A stretch of DNA of 64,000 nucleotides from Cordylochernes scorpioides. Lineage: Eukaryota; Arthropoda; Arachnida; Pseudoscorpiones; Chernetidae. The translations under genes were made by a program, and so were the position numbers. The stretch covers positions 22,797,483-22,861,482 of the forward strand of contig CP092884.1 of NCBI GenBank assembly GCA_030710605.1. The letters are read 5' to 3'. The notes under the pieces are model-generated. The model was not told where the DNA came from and ran no database searches. It saw nothing but the letters and a program-made list of their open reading frames with translations. This document shows positions 1 to 11,039 of the stretch, in pieces (within the stretch, counting starts at the first letter, position 1; each line of letters opens with the position of its first letter).

Positions 1-1279
1 CCCACCGGAGGTATTTTTTTATTGAATCAGAATATGCTGCAATTAATTCTTCGGAAGTGGCAAAACTAACTAGTAAAGACCCAATCCTTTCTAAGATTAA
101 ATTCTGGGCAATGAATGGGTGGCCTGAAAGGAAAGTTGATGATAAATTTAAAGATTTTGTCTCCAATATCAGTTCATAAGGATTGTTTATTGTGGGGGAG
201 CAAGGTGATTATACCTGAAAGATTAAGAAACGATATTTTAAATCTGTTACATGATACTCATATTGGCATAGTGGGGACAAAAGCGCTAGCTCGAGGATTA
301 TGCTGCTGGCCCGGGATGGATGAAGATATTGAACGGATGATATCCAGTTGTGCAGTTTGTTTGTCGTGTAGTCACGATCCGCCAAAAACTGACGTATATC
401 CTTGTATTTGGCCATCAAGACCTTGGTCGAGACTACATATTGATCATGCGGGTCCTTTTCAAGGAAAACTTTTTCTGGTTTTGTAGATGCCTATTCTAAG
501 TGGATTTAGGCTAAAATCGTATCTACAACATCTACTGAAACTACCATCAATAGGGTAAAGGAAATATTCGCGACTCACGGGTTGCCGGATTTAATAGTTT
601 CAGATAATGGTACGTCCTTCACATCGGAACTTTTTGAAACTTTCTTAAAAAGAAATGGCGTAAGGCACATCTTATGTGCGCCTCATCATGCAGAATCAAA
701 TGGGCAGGTGGAGAGAGCTATTCAGACGCTTAAAAATCTGCTAAGAAAGAACAGCTCGGGAAATTGGACGACTAGGTTATCTAGATCTTTATTATCGATG
801 AGAATAGCGATAAACAGCACGACGCAAAAATCCCCAGCTCAGTTGTTGATGAACAGAAACTTGAAGAGTCTCATAAATAAATTTCATCCTGAAAGTGTGT
901 CTGAGGGAAGGATACGACAGGAAGACAGGTTTATAAGAAATTGGAAACCCCATAGTGTAGTAAATGAAGGACAGGCAGTTATAGCGCGAGGGTACCATGG
1001 CCCCAGATGGCTACCAGGTGTAGTGCAAGAAAAAAAACTGGTCCTGTTTCTATTAAGGTAGAGACAGATGACGGAGAAATTCTAAACCGGCATTAAGATC
1101 AAGTCAGAGGTTGTGGGGAAAATGAAGCCTTACCATCTACACCATCGACCCCTCAAGTGACACCTGAGTTTGAAAGACCCCCGGCTGTTCAAGAAACTGA
1201 TTCTTCAGAAGGAACCCCAAAGCCTGTGTTGAAGAGATCCTTAAGAATAAGGAAACCTCCATCGTTTTTTGAAAATTAA
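1..1279 (+). pseudogene. Ty3/gypsy pol remnant: integrase region
   Basis: Broken 3' part of a gypsy-type pol gene, entering from the left edge. From about 115 to 486 it encodes the zinc-binding H2C2 part of integrase (His pair near 'HDTHIG', then 'CAVCLSC'). From 582 to 1061 it encodes the catalytic core ('IVSDNGTSF' for an Asp, 'ESNGQVERA' for the Glu). The parts lie in different frames: a one-base indel near 480 and a nonsense codon just after 'YSKWI' (about 509-511) break the core, and more shifts follow 1061. The tail stops at 1277-1279. The general pattern is that of K02A2.6-like gypsy integrases common in arthropods (family knowledge). Unlike the gypsy copies at 14.9 and 55 kb it is a different, older family. 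Dead copy. Confidence 0.9.
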
Positions 1280-1305
1280 GTTATCTTTGGCTAATAGGGA
1301 GGAGT

Positions 1306-1412
1306 TGTTATGTATGATATTAATATTCTTTCAATTTCTTATCATCATCTTTTGTATTTTATTTTGTATAAAAGATAATTGTTTTAATAATAAAGTAGTA
1401 TGTAAATCTAGC
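1306..1412 (+). repeat. Candidate 3' LTR of the gypsy remnant (end uncertain)
   Basis: Directly after the pol stop is a purine tract, GGGAGGAG (1297-1304), followed by TGTTATG at 1306, the usual layout of polypurine tract plus LTR start. A TATAAAA-like box (about 1368) and AATAAAG (about 1390) follow. The LTR 3' end and target duplication could not be placed. Confidence 0.45.
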
Positions 1413-1557
1413 GTTGCGTCATGAATTAAAGCGGCTCTCTAAACATAATAGTGACTTTCCCTTATCTCTGAAAATTCCGAAAATTCGCAATAGTATGGCA
1501 AATGAAAACGTTAAGACGCGAATGTTTTTTTTTTTTTTTTCAGACATCAATAAAACT

Positions 1558-1798
1558 TCTACTGTCCTTACTGCGATGAAAAATATTGGGATGGCTTGGC
1601 TCATTAGTGGTGAACCCTCCCAGCGGTTTCGTCAATTTAATCTACCAGACCGCTTCTTTAGACTTCTAATACTGTATTGGATCATTCTGCTTATATATGC
1701 TACACTGAAGGGTGGAATCTCAGAAATGGTATTTATGGAAACTATGGAAATAATCTTTAAGGATAGTAGAATTACATATAAATATTAGGACAGTAGAA
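1558..1798 (+). mobile_element. MITE with TTCTACTGTCC termini (copy 1)
   Basis: Starts TTCTACTGTCC and ends GGACAGTAGAA, a perfect 11-bp terminal inverted repeat. The interior, with 'GGCTTGGCTCATTAGTGG' and 'GTGAACCCTCCCAGCGG', is repeated on the opposite strand at 42303-42521, in short form at 9797-9898, and in fragments near 30450 and 60966. No transposase; non-autonomous. An internal second end (GGATAGTAGAA, 1761-1771) may mark a shorter version. Confidence 0.75.
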
Positions 1799-1804
1799 AT
1801 TTGA

Positions 1805-1900
1805 GTGATGTGGGAAAGAAACATTCGCGTCTTAGAGTTTTTATTTGCTGTATATAGATGGCGCATTATTGCTTTATACTAGTATGTTGATGTCGAAGCC
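1805..1900 (+). repeat. Dispersed repeat with AACATTCGCGTCTT and AGATGGCGC
   Basis: The sequence around AACATTCGCGTCTT followed by TATAGATGGCGC and ATTATTGCTTTA recurs at 14396-14475 and in part at 53019-53065 and 42190-42240. It belongs to the same group as the 93-bp minisatellite units at 11.0-11.9 kb. No coding. Confidence 0.6.
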
Positions 1901-2050
1901 ACTATATAATTATTTCTAGATACAATAAGATAACAAATATGAGAAGTCAAATAGAATTGTTCATTAGTACATCTGCTAAAATTAGGATTTCACTGTATCC
2001 CAGATTAAAATATATTCATCATGGCATGGTCTTGGAAAAAAACCTATACA

Positions 2051-2745
2051 GTTAGCATTCCCTTTGACAAGGGTAGAATAGTCTTCGAACATAACTCATA
2101 TATAGATAGCATTCCTTTTGACAAGGATGGAATTGTCTCCGGGCCTAACACTTATACAGTTAGCATTCCCTCTGACAAGGGTGGAATTGTCTCCGAACCT
2201 AACACATATACCGTTAGCATTCCCTCTGACAAAGGTGGAATTGTCTCCGAACCTAACACATTTACAGTTAGCATTCCCTCTGATAAGGGTAAAATTGTCT
2301 CGGGCTTAACACATATAAGGGTTAGCATTCCCTTTAACATGGATGGAATTGTCTCCGGACTTGACACATATACAGTTAGCATTCCCTCAGACAAGGGTGG
2401 AATTGTCTCCGAACCTAACACATATACAGTTAGCATTCCCTTTGACAAGGGTAAAATTGTCTCGGACTAAACACATATAAGGGTTAGCATTCCCTCTAAC
2501 ATGGATGGAATTGTCTCCGGACCTAACACATATAAGGTTAGCATTTCCTTTGACAAGGATGGAATTGTCTCCAGACCTAACACATATAAGGTTAGCATTT
2601 CCTTTTACAAGGGTGAAATTTTCTCCGGACCTAACACATATACAGTTAGCATTCCCTTTGACAAGGATGGAATTGTCTCCGGAACTAACACATATAAGGT
2701 TAGCATTCCCTTTGCAAGAATAGAATTATCTTCGGCCTGACACAA
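2051..2745 (+). repeat. 54-bp minisatellite, 13 units, open in frame
   Basis: GTTAGCATTCC-type unit starts recur exactly every 54 bp (2051, 2105, 2159, 2213, 2267, 2321, 2375, 2429, 2483, 2537, 2591, 2645, 2699). There is no length change in 13 units. Because 54 is a multiple of three, the plus frame starting at ATG 2021 reads an 18-residue repeat (consensus VSIPSDKGGIVSEPNTYT) for eight units, then meets one nonsense codon (2468-2470) and resumes in the same frame to 2740. Two other frames are also largely open, so openness alone does not prove coding. No signal peptide or known domain seen. It could be a repetitive structural protein exon or, more likely, a young satellite. Confidence 0.85.
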
Positions 2746-3026
2746 TTGCATTTTTAAATGGTGATAACACCTCATGTGGAAACAATATTTTCATGTGAAA
2801 AAATAGAACAAAAAGGATTATAAATGTATGATATCAGTTGATAAAATTAAGAGAAAATAATTTACTTTTTGAGTTAATGATTATTGACCAATGAAGAGAT
2901 GCCGTTTCCCCTAAATTTCACTTAGCTGAACTTGTACATATTCCCTCCTTTTTTCTATATCTTCTATATTGTTTAGAATTTTCACGAAAGGTTAGCCTTA
3001 AATACTTGTTTCTTCTTATTAAGGTG
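2746..3026. other. AT-rich spacer, no gene seen
   Basis: Low-complexity AT-rich DNA between the minisatellite and a palindrome; no coding signal recognised. Confidence 0.5.
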
Positions 3027-3152
3027 AAACATCAGGCTTCCAGGAAAAGGTATTAAAAGAAATCTAATTAAGGTCTCTAGCTTTCATGACCGAAATCCAG
3101 AGACCTTAATTGGATTTTTTTTAAATACCTTTTCCTGGAAGCTTAATGTTTT
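3027..3152. mobile_element. Palindromic MITE (about 50-bp arms)
   Basis: Left arm 3027-3078 (CTTCCAGGAAAAGGTATT then ATTAAGGTCTCT) and right arm 3099-3152 are near-perfect reverse complements around a loop of about 20 bases. This is the shape of a foldback/MITE insertion. No protein. Confidence 0.75.
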
Positions 3153-4654
3153 CGCATTAATATTGATACAAGGGAATATTTTATTGATATTTTCTTTGAT
3201 TGATCAAGAAGCGTCAAGGACAAGCTATTTTGAACGTTGATGTACAGCATGCATTAATTTAACATCCAAAGCTTCTCTGTCTTTTAGCCTCTTAAAGCAT
3301 GTAGTATCATAGATTACACACATTTTGCTTTATCCTCTTCTTAATTTGGAAATAAAAGGGTAATTTCTCTCCTCTTGGTGGGTCTTCAATGTACTGTGGT
3401 GAGGGGTAACAGCCCGAAACACGTACATAGTCGGATTTTTCTTTATAAAAAAAAAAAAGGTTTTTTGATAATTTTTGAGAAAAAAATGACAATTCAGTTC
3501 TTATTTTTTTCTTGATAGATGTTCGTGGGCCATTAGCAACAGTCAAGTTGTACGATCAGGATAAAAATATGTTTTTAAAACACAAAAATACATAATTTTT
3601 AAAAGAGAAAGGTTGAAATGATATGTTTGGAATGAATTTCTCAATAGACGAATAAAAAAATATTTTTTTTCTTATGTAAAATGCGCAGATCTGTTAATTT
3701 GAAGCAGCCGATTGATAAAGGCAGGTGGCCACGTGACCACACTGCTGCTGGGTAGAAACGTATCGATTGGCTGAGGGTCGGCAACAGGTGGCGGTGGGGG
3801 GCTACCTATACGCCATTCATGGCAGCTCAATGGCAGACCAACTCTAGCGATTCTTCTGGAATCTGCTACCCACGCACTCTTTCCCTGGAAATTTTACCTT
3901 TCGGGCCCCAGATCCAGGAACCAAATGTCTCTTGAATAATGAGAGTTACATTTATTCTTAGATTCTTCTAAGATCCATTAGCTTCCTTAGATTCCTTGTT
4001 ATATCATTGCCCTTGCCTCAAGATCAAAGAAATAATATTATATCCCAAATATTTCTAAGGGGCGTCTACCATCCTACGCAGTCTTCTGTGATTTCTTTCT
4101 CCATCAATTCTATTTCAAAGAATTTAAAATAATTTGATATTTCTGAAATATTTCCCGTATATAATATTTCCTTTAGAGAGACTTTAAATTTCCCATAATA
4201 ATTCTATATCCACTTTTTAAAATTTCTATTTATTCGTTTGATAAGTAGAAATTTTCTAAGATTGTATTTCACTGTTACTTCCTAGTATTTCCTTGTACCT
4301 TGAACCAATTTATTCTTTGAAATTCTTTGTTATTTCAAGATACCTGATCACACGGGGTATTCTAGGATTTCTTAGAGCGCCTGTTTTGTTTCTCGTAGCA
4401 AAAATAGGATTATATAATATTATTTATTCTATTGTTTTCCGAGTGTTATTTGGATTTTTTTCTAAACCCTTGTTTATTTCGGCTATAGAATTCGTTTCCA
4501 AACGTATACTAGGTAACGTATTGTAAACTTGGATTTATATATTTTGAATTTTTGCTTGAGTTTTGCATGTAATATTTCCCCTAAATTTTGCCCATTTTCT
4601 TTTTTTCTTTACTGCCTAACCCTATGTTTCAGCTATATTTGTTTATATTAGTCT
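3153..4654. other. Intergenic; GC-richer patch at 3700-3960
   Basis: Mostly AT-rich with no supported gene. A patch at about 3700-3960 has clearly higher GC and could be a regulatory or LTR-like fragment, but no terminal TG/CA pair or partner copy was found in the window. ORFs here are short and T-rich. Confidence 0.4.
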
Positions 4655-4980
4655 CATACATTTCCATTGTTTTGTGTTTTACTATTGTGTGTTCTGTAGA
4701 AATGTTGCGAGTGTCTTATAGATATGTTGTGTGCGCGTGTTCTGTGTTGTCTTGTCTTTTCAGTCATATTGTTTGTATCTTGTGTTATATTATGTGTGGT
4801 TTGTGCTATACTATGTGTATTTTGTGTTATACTACGTGTGTTTTGAGTTATATTGCGTGTTTTGTGTTTTTCTATATGTGTTCTGTAGGTATGTTGCGAG
4901 TGTTTCATAGGTATATTGTTTGTACGTGTTCTGTGTTGTCTTGTCTTTTCAGGCATATTATGTGTGTTTAGACGATACGA
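4655..4980. repeat. Degenerate TGTGTT/CTATGTG tandem array (part 1)
   Basis: Units of about 20-22 bp of the form TTGTGTTATACTATGTGTAT repeat imperfectly. The same array resumes at 5480-5535 and 5915-6420, so one tract was probably split by later insertions. ORFs on both strands inside it (Cys/Tyr/Val-rich or Thr/His/Asn-rich) are consequences of the repeat. Confidence 0.75.
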
Positions 4981-5478
4981 TTTCTGTATACAGGGATATT
5001 GGAAACAAGTACCAACGCTTGGTTCTGGAAGCACTGGTGTCCAACTGTACTCCCAGTTTTAACCGGAAGATTGATCTCCCACCGCAATATACAATATTTT
5101 ACGGCCTCACTCGCTGATATGTTTCTGGGTTTTTATTGTTATTTACGGTTCAATTTTTATCTCCGTGTTTTGCCTTCAAATTTAATTTTTATCTCCGTTT
5201 TTGCCTCTATTTCTCACACAGAGTTTGTTTTATTTTTATTTGTAAATATGCAAATTCCCCTTTCCAATCTCCAGTATGTAAAATTCCTTATTCTTTGCGC
5301 GTATATATGTAAATATTTTCGCTTATAAATATGGCACTTCTTTGTCTACACTTGTATTAGACCTGAAGAAGGGCAGTTGCTGCCTGAAAGCTCGTCGTGT
5401 TCTATTAAAAGAATCTTACCACGTTACCCTGTTTTTCTTTGAATATTACAGCGTGGCGATATGATGTCTGTTTTTTTT
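4976..5478. other. Likely insertion within the TGTGTT array
   Basis: Non-repetitive sequence bounded on both sides by TGTGTT-array sequence. It contains a hairpin module (5362-5391) followed by an A-rich tail region. No coding domain recognised; the ORFs are short. Confidence 0.4.
5362..5391 (+). other. Hairpin module ending GAAAGC (copy 1)
   Basis: CCTGAAGA, then a stem (GGGCAG / CTGCC) and TGAAAGC. The same layout, TAGAAGGG or similar plus loop plus CCC-GAAAGC, is present at 27237-27274 (minus), 27942-27971 (minus), 28004-28034 (plus) and 53898-53926 (plus), each followed downstream by A-rich sequence. Role unknown; see findings. Confidence 0.5.
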
Positions 5479-5535
5479 TTGTGTTATACTATGTGTTTTT
5501 TTTTTGTTATATTATGTGTGTTCTTTAGGTTTTGA

Positions 5536-5914
5536 CAATTAAAACATCTTTATTGACTTCTTAGTCAATATTTATAGAATAAAAATTACATCGATAAAAT
5601 AATTATTTACAGTCAGCCAGGTAGTCTTCTCCACCGTGAAAGTGTCCGCCTCCAGGCGATGACGGGGTCCTCGATGGCCTCACCCAGTCCAACCTGGACG
5701 AAGTACCGGTAGATTCTTGCCTTCGCCGATACGAGGATGGCCAGTTCGCCATCCTCCAGGTCTGTCCCGAAGATCCATGCCCGGAGATCAGGAGGTCTGC
5801 CGACGATGTTGAAGGCCTCCCGGTGAGGGGCCTGATACTCGAGCAACTCCAGTAACGGTGGTCCAGAGAGCTATAGGGGGATCCGCAGGCAGGGTAGGAA
5901 GAACCGGCAGATTA
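5536..5914 (-). mobile_element. 5'-truncated LINE 3' end (same family as 21.3-25.5 kb)
   Basis: The ORF at 5613-5846 ('REAFNIVGRPPDL', 'LAILVSAKARIY', 'WRRTLSRWRRL') aligns with the C-terminus of the large LINE at 21377-21814 ('REAFSMIQQPPDL', 'LAILASAKSSIH', 'WRRTLCRWGNL'). The 3' untranslated part (TATTGAC stretch near 5553) also matches. The 5' end is lost near 5914, typical of incomplete target-primed reverse transcription. It sits inside the TGTGTT array. Confidence 0.8.
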
Positions 5915-6420
5915 GGTTTGTTGTGAGTGTCTTATAGATATGTTGTATGGACGTGTTCCGTGTTGTCCTATGTGTTTTTCAAACATGTTGTGGTTTTTTT
6001 TTTGTGTTATACTATGTGTGCTTTGTAGGTATGTGTATGAGTTTTTGCTTGTTGTGCGCGTGTATTGTGCTGTACTAGGTGTGCTTTATAGAATGTTGTG
6101 TGTGCATATTTTGTGTTGCACTATGTGGGTTGGGCAGATGTGTTGGGTATGCGTGCTTAGTGTTGTACTATGTGTATTTTGTATGCATGTTGTGTGTGAA
6201 TTTTTCCTGTTGCTTGAGTTGTAAGCGTATGTTTCTCTACATATGTTGTACGAGTTTGTTTTATGCTGTGCTATGGGGACTTTGTTTAGAGGTGGTATTG
6301 TGTTATGCAAGTTTTGTATATAATGCGCGTATGTGGTTTGTGTTTTACTATGTGTGTATCTTCTCTATGTGTTGCATGTGCTCTGTACCATGATGTGCTA
6401 TGCATGTTTTGCATTTATTG
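5915..6420. repeat. Degenerate TGTGTT/CTATGTG tandem array (part 2)
   Basis: Continuation of the array at 4655-4980 with the same imperfect 20-25 bp units, for example TGTGTTATACTATGTG near 6003. Open frames here are repeat artefacts. Confidence 0.7.
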
Positions 6421-6975
6421 TATTCCTTTGAAAATAATTACCTATTTCATAACAATAAAAGGAATATTTTAACAAAATTATTTTTAGATGTCATATTTAA
6501 TTATGATTTTTTCAGTGTAACAATGGCGTAAACTAATTACTTGGTAGAAAATATATTTTTTACTTCGTAAACCAATATTTTAAATATTAGTTAATAAAAC
6601 AAAATAGATGTGTGATTTTAAAAATCTTAATCCATAAAACATAGGAACTTGAAGAAATATTCATTGAATTGTCATGAAATTTTAAAAAATTGAAATTTGA
6701 CCATGGGAAAGGTTCCCGATTGGTAAAAGCAACCTTAACAAAATCAATTCATTTTCTCTATGTTTTGTTTGATAAAAATAAGAAATAAAATAAACTCATT
6801 TAAAAAAAATATCAACGAATCAATATAAAATAAAAAAGAATATATCAAGAATGAAAAATGAATAAAAATATCACTTCCGATAAAAAAAATATTATAGGAA
6901 TAATGATAAATATGTTGATATAATTCAATGTTTAATACATTATAAAGGACTGCGGCGTATGATTATAAAACACTT
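6421..6975. other. AT-rich spacer, no gene seen
   Basis: Very AT-rich, homopolymer-rich DNA. No ORF with recognisable composition and no repeat partner identified. Confidence 0.5.
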
Positions 6976-7075
6976 AAAGTTGCACCGCATAAGTTTATTT
7001 TCTGTGAAAAATCAATATTTCTCTTTGAAATAAATATTGATTTTTCACAGAAAAGAAACTTATGCGGTGCAACTT
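6976..7075. mobile_element. Perfect palindrome (about 45-bp arms)
   Basis: AAGTTGCACCGCATAAG at 6976 pairs with CTTATGCGGTGCAACTT ending at 7075. The pairing continues inward through TGTGAAAAATCAATATTT to a loop of a few bases (CTCTTTG). Arms are almost identical, implying a recent or maintained structure. Confidence 0.75.
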
Positions 7076-7298
7076 CAATGTTTAATGATAACGAGAAAAT
7101 GACAATCATACCGAAAAAATTAAACCAGATGAATCCAACTCTTGTATCAATCTCAGATGTCAACTCTGGTGTCGCCTCTCTACTGATGAGAGCCACAATC
7201 TCCTTGTCAGCTGAACAGACCAAGTTGACGTTGATTCTCCTTTTGATCAAGTCTTGATACACCATCAACCAGCCAAACATAAGTTGGATAAATATCAC
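7076..7298 (-). other. Coding-like fragment, family not recognised
   Basis: The minus strand is open from 7298 down to the palindrome, with protein-like composition ('MVYQDLIKRRINVN', 'KEIVALISREATPEL', 'DTRVGFIWFNFFG') unlike the surrounding low-complexity DNA. It then runs into the palindrome, which supplies an artificial tail. It could be an exon remnant or part of an unrecognised TE protein. I see no splice sites I would defend, and assign no function. Confidence 0.3.
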
Positions 7299-8299
7299 TT
7301 GATGTGAACTGGCCCAACTTGGTTGGATTAATTGAAATGAACATGACTCCAGTTAAGCTTCTTTTAACCCAATCTTAATACTTTTTAAGAAATATGATTC
7401 ACATATTCCTGCGTTAAATTTATCTTACTCTGTTCATTCCATATGCTGATATAGCAACAATTTCAAAATAGTAAAAGCTCGAACTCAGCTCTGTAATATT
7501 TAAGGAGGGAAAAGCTCCATATCTCAGTCAAGTTAATTTAAATGGAAAAACTGAGTACCATTCTGATTTCACAACAAAAAAAAACTAATTGAAACTTTTA
7601 AAAATAACTTTGTAAAAGTGTGATTTTAAAAATATTATCTAAATATGCGCCTAATTATTTAAAAAATATGAATAAATAGTTTATGAAAATTGTATTTTTT
7701 ATATTTTTATTTAATAATCAACCTTGAGAGGACCGATATTGAAATATTTGCGCCTTTATATAGACAAAGTGACTGATGTAAGAGAGTTAAATCATTTAGA
7801 TCAGGGAACAATCGATGCCTCACTTCTGAAAAGTTCGGACAGTCATAGATAAGGTGAAGAGAATTTTTTTAAAAGATGAAAGAGATAGGACTAAAAGATA
7901 ATCGTATATTCACAACCTATTAAGTTACCATTATAAGATATATAATGGTTTCGACCAGAAATATTTTAAACAGTTTTTCATTTTTTGAAGATATACCTGA
8001 CGTAGTTTTTATATAACTTGAATAAATACGAAATGAATCTAGAGGTTGTAGGTTTTCCTGAGGTTCTTGGGGAAGGTGTCTTGGTTTGCTGATTATAGAA
8101 ACTCCATAACTTGGTTGGTTTCAACAACAACATTGTAGCAGGTTTCTTTTCATATGTAGAAGCTCTTCTTGTGAGCTTTGACCTTTTATAATGAAAATCA
8201 CAGAGAATTTAGGTATAATAAAAGCTGAGAAACCGCGTGAATGCAAAATATAAAAAAGGGACTCGGTGAAAATAGCAATCCTTTGACCATAAAGTCTGA
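7299..8299. other. AT-rich spacer, no gene seen
   Basis: No supported coding or RNA gene. The minus ORF near 8121-8345 has no recognisable motif and is not called. Confidence 0.45.
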
Positions 8300-9010
8300 A
8301 TTTTAGGTTGCTGTGTGTAACAGATGTTTCCAGATGGAGAGCCACGCGGTGTGACCTTCCTGTGTTCCAGCTCTACTAACAGCATTGTTGCAGGGTCTAG
8401 CTAGTGTTAACAGTAGCTATTGACAGTGGGGTGGGTTATAGCGCTTACACTCTTGTGATGATCACAGCAGGGGCTGTGGGCATTTACCATTCCACGTTGG
8501 GCGGGAGGACCCACTATTTTAACCCTGTGTCACATAACGTGTATTGGTCCTCAACTTCTCCTCCGGCAGCTTGGCTCGCTTCACAGACCCAGGACTAGGT
8601 ACTGATTACTAGTCTGCTGGTTCTGGCGCAAAACTCCAATGGGAGGCCTCGCGTGTGACGTTAAGTCCGGCTTTCAGCGTTGGCAGTGTCAGCAGTTCTG
8701 TCTTCGGTCTCTAGTCCGCTCCATTCCACTTTGTTGTCAATAGTAAACTCAACGAGTTCATCGAGTTGTCGGAACTGGGACGTTGGGTTCAGGGGTGTAG
8801 CAATACATGACGGTGTGAGATAGTATAGCCTACCTCTAACCCCCTTTGTGTTATATATCTAGATATCACGTGGAGCCCTCACCGTGTCTAGTTAACATTT
8901 AGGTAAATGTCTTTCTTTAAGCTCCCTCTCCTTAGGTCACCGAGTCCCTTCTTTATAACTTGACCTTCACGCGGTATAAATTCTATTTTTGTAGTTTAAT
9001 AAATCAAAAA
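8300..9010. other. GC-richer non-coding block, possible solo LTR
   Basis: A block of balanced base composition inside AT-rich DNA, ending with a TATAAATT sequence (near 8978) and AATAAATC. This resembles the end of an LTR or a gene-free 3' region. No TG...CA termini with a target duplication could be fixed and no second copy is present, so this stays tentative. Confidence 0.25.
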
Positions 9011-9366
9011 TTCTGTTTATATATATGTATTTCTCTCACAATTTCTAAAATATTAAAAAATAATAATTCTTATATATTTTAGGGTGACCAAAAGATAACA
9101 TGCAATAACAGAGGAAAGATAACTCTGTAACTTCTATGTTGTTTAAAGTGTAGTTCTGATAGGGAGGCATGTCTGACTCCATGTTAGATAGGCCGAGCTA
9201 CACTGATTGAGCAACTGATTGAGAAGCTTTTATATGTTACAATAAATATTTTACATATCTTCCCTCAATATATGATAGTCATCCCACGCCACTTTTATTT
9301 GTACTCATATAAATCTACAGATGGATCTATAGTTGGAATTTTTGCCGGAAATTGGTGGATGGAAAT

Positions 9367-9678
9367 TGTCTAAAAATGCTTATGTCACCTCTCCCGTCAA
9401 ATTAAACATCAAAGCTAGACGTCATCTATTGACCGTCGTCGCAAACTAGCGGCCTCGGGTCGGTGACAAAGCCAACAACACCAGCCTTGGAAAACTGAGA
9501 AGCGTCCACCTAGCGACCATGGTTTTAGGCTAATTGCCCTCGTCAGCCTCAGTTTGCCAAAGCTGGTGTTGTGGCTTTGTCACCGACCCGAGGCCGCTAG
9601 TTCGAGGTGATGGTCAATAAATGGCGTCTAGATGGACGTCTATTTTGACGGAAGAGAAGCCCTATGCATTTTCAGACA
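9367..9678. mobile_element. Foldback element, about 130-bp arms
   Basis: Left arm 9367-9497 and right arm 9550-9678 are inverted copies. Shared blocks include CTAGCGGCCTCGGGTCGGTG with its complement, TATTGACC with GGTCAATA, and GACGTC segments at the outer ends. The loop of about 50 bp is unrelated. No coding; non-autonomous foldback/MITE. Confidence 0.75.
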
Positions 9679-9796
9679 TAAATCTAATTATTCAATGGCG
9701 ATAGCTTAAATATTTATTTCTACTTTTTAGTACATTTTCAAATCAATTCAAACTATTTTTAACGTGTATGTTTCTTTTTTTTTATATAAAATTATT

Positions 9797-9898
9797 TTCT
9801 ACTGTCATTACTGCAATGATAAAATAGAGAGAAGGCCTGGCTCATTAGTGGTGAACCCTCCCATTAAATTTTTATCATTGCAGTAAGGGCAGTAGAGA
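9797..9898 (+). mobile_element. MITE with TTCTACTGTCA termini (short copy)
   Basis: Begins TTCTACTGTCATTACTGC and ends GCAGTAAGGGCAGTAGA, an imperfect inverted repeat, with the family core GGCTCATTAGTGGTGAACC between. An internally deleted relative of 1558-1798 and 42303-42521. Confidence 0.7.
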
Positions 9899-10404
9899 AC
9901 TTTGTTTTATTCCAAAAATAAACATACGCATCAAAAGTAGTTTAAATTTCTTATAACAGATGGCGCGCTAATGCATCATATTAACATTTTTTTAATCAAA
10001 AAGCTTTTACCACTAAATTTTTCTATTGCAGTAAGAATAGTAGGATGTTTTTATATTTGAAATGAAAATCTTCGATATGCTTCATCTATCTATGAATGCA
10101 TAATAATTTAATACAAAGCGGGCATATTGCATATTAATATTTCAATTATCTCTGTAAATATGTAAAATAAAAAGCATACGATGTCCAAGGAATTCCATAA
10201 TGAGGTCGAAGAAGAAATCGAAGTGAGACTGGCAACCTTGAAGAAGATGTCAGTTTCGTCTGAAATAATTCCAAGAAAGACTCAAGGAGAGGGGTCAATA
10301 ACGATTTTTTAAATTTCTTCTCACCTCTCAGTCCATTGCATAAGTCTACACTATCATTTCAAATATACTATTTCCAAATATACGAAATATGACTTATTTT
10401 CTTA

Positions 10405-10655
10405 TTGCAACAATTCGTTTGCATTTAAATAGACGCCATTTTAGGCAATGAATATACTATTCCTTGATGACAATATATGCAAAATTGCGAAGCGTTTGTA
10501 TACGAATAATTTACTTTCAGATTTCTACTAAATGCAACAATTCGTTTGCATTTAAATAAACGCCATTTAGGCAATGCATATAATAATCCTTGATGACAAT
10601 ATATGCAAAATTGCGAAGCGTTTGTATATGGATAATTTACTTTCAGCTTCCTAAT
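10405..10655 (+). repeat. Two-copy tandem duplication, about 127 bp
   Basis: The block starting TGCAACAATTCGTTTGC at 10406 repeats at 10533. Both copies carry GACAATATATGCAAAATTGC and GCGAAGCGTTTGTATA, with a few substitutions. No coding. Confidence 0.8.
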
Positions 10656-10696
10656 AAAATTATGTTCTGAAAATTATGCATAAAATAGTTAAACAT

Positions 10697-10960
10697 AAGA
10701 CGATTACGTTGTTTTTGTCGTGTCCAATGAAGAGCCTCAGATGTCTCCATGCATCTCTATCACATCAGTCGCGATGTCCTCTACCTTGGGTGTGAAAAAC
10801 TGCTGCTCTGGGTCCATGTCAATTTTCTGCAAGGATGCGGCCATTGGTGGACATGGGAATATATGCGTAGGTGTTAGTTATACACCAGGACAATTGTTGC
10901 ATGTTCTATAGGTTTTTGTGCCATCTGGATGTATTGCCATTCTTTTATAGTGAGACAATA
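10697..10960 (-). mobile_element. Jockey-like LINE 3' end fragment
   Basis: The minus strand carries the cysteine/histidine tail of the LINE also found at 43061-43357: 'CNNCPGV', 'LTPTHIF', then the 'MHGDI' region and a GACACGACAAAAACAACG-type 3' end. A frame break is present. The same 3' end occurs in the composite elements (38140 side, 43070 side) and at 12355-12475. Confidence 0.7.
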
Positions 10961-11039
10961 ACGTGCCATCTATATATAAGATATGAAACTATTAAGCAAG
11001 AGAATAAGCATATGAAATTAAAATAATTGCTCTTAATTT

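Noticed and set aside
1414..1788. 124-residue plus-strand ORF
   Set aside because: Runs through a poly-T tract and a non-coding MITE; the homologous MITE at 42303 does not keep the frame.
2152..2448. Minus-strand 98-residue ORF over the 54-bp array
   Set aside because: Any 54-bp repeat without stops is open indefinitely; no start context or domain favours this strand.
4588..6393. Cys/Tyr-rich and Thr/His/Asn-rich ORFs on both strands
   Set aside because: Products of the TGTGTT-type degenerate array, not genes. Cysteine richness is not evidence of a toxin here.
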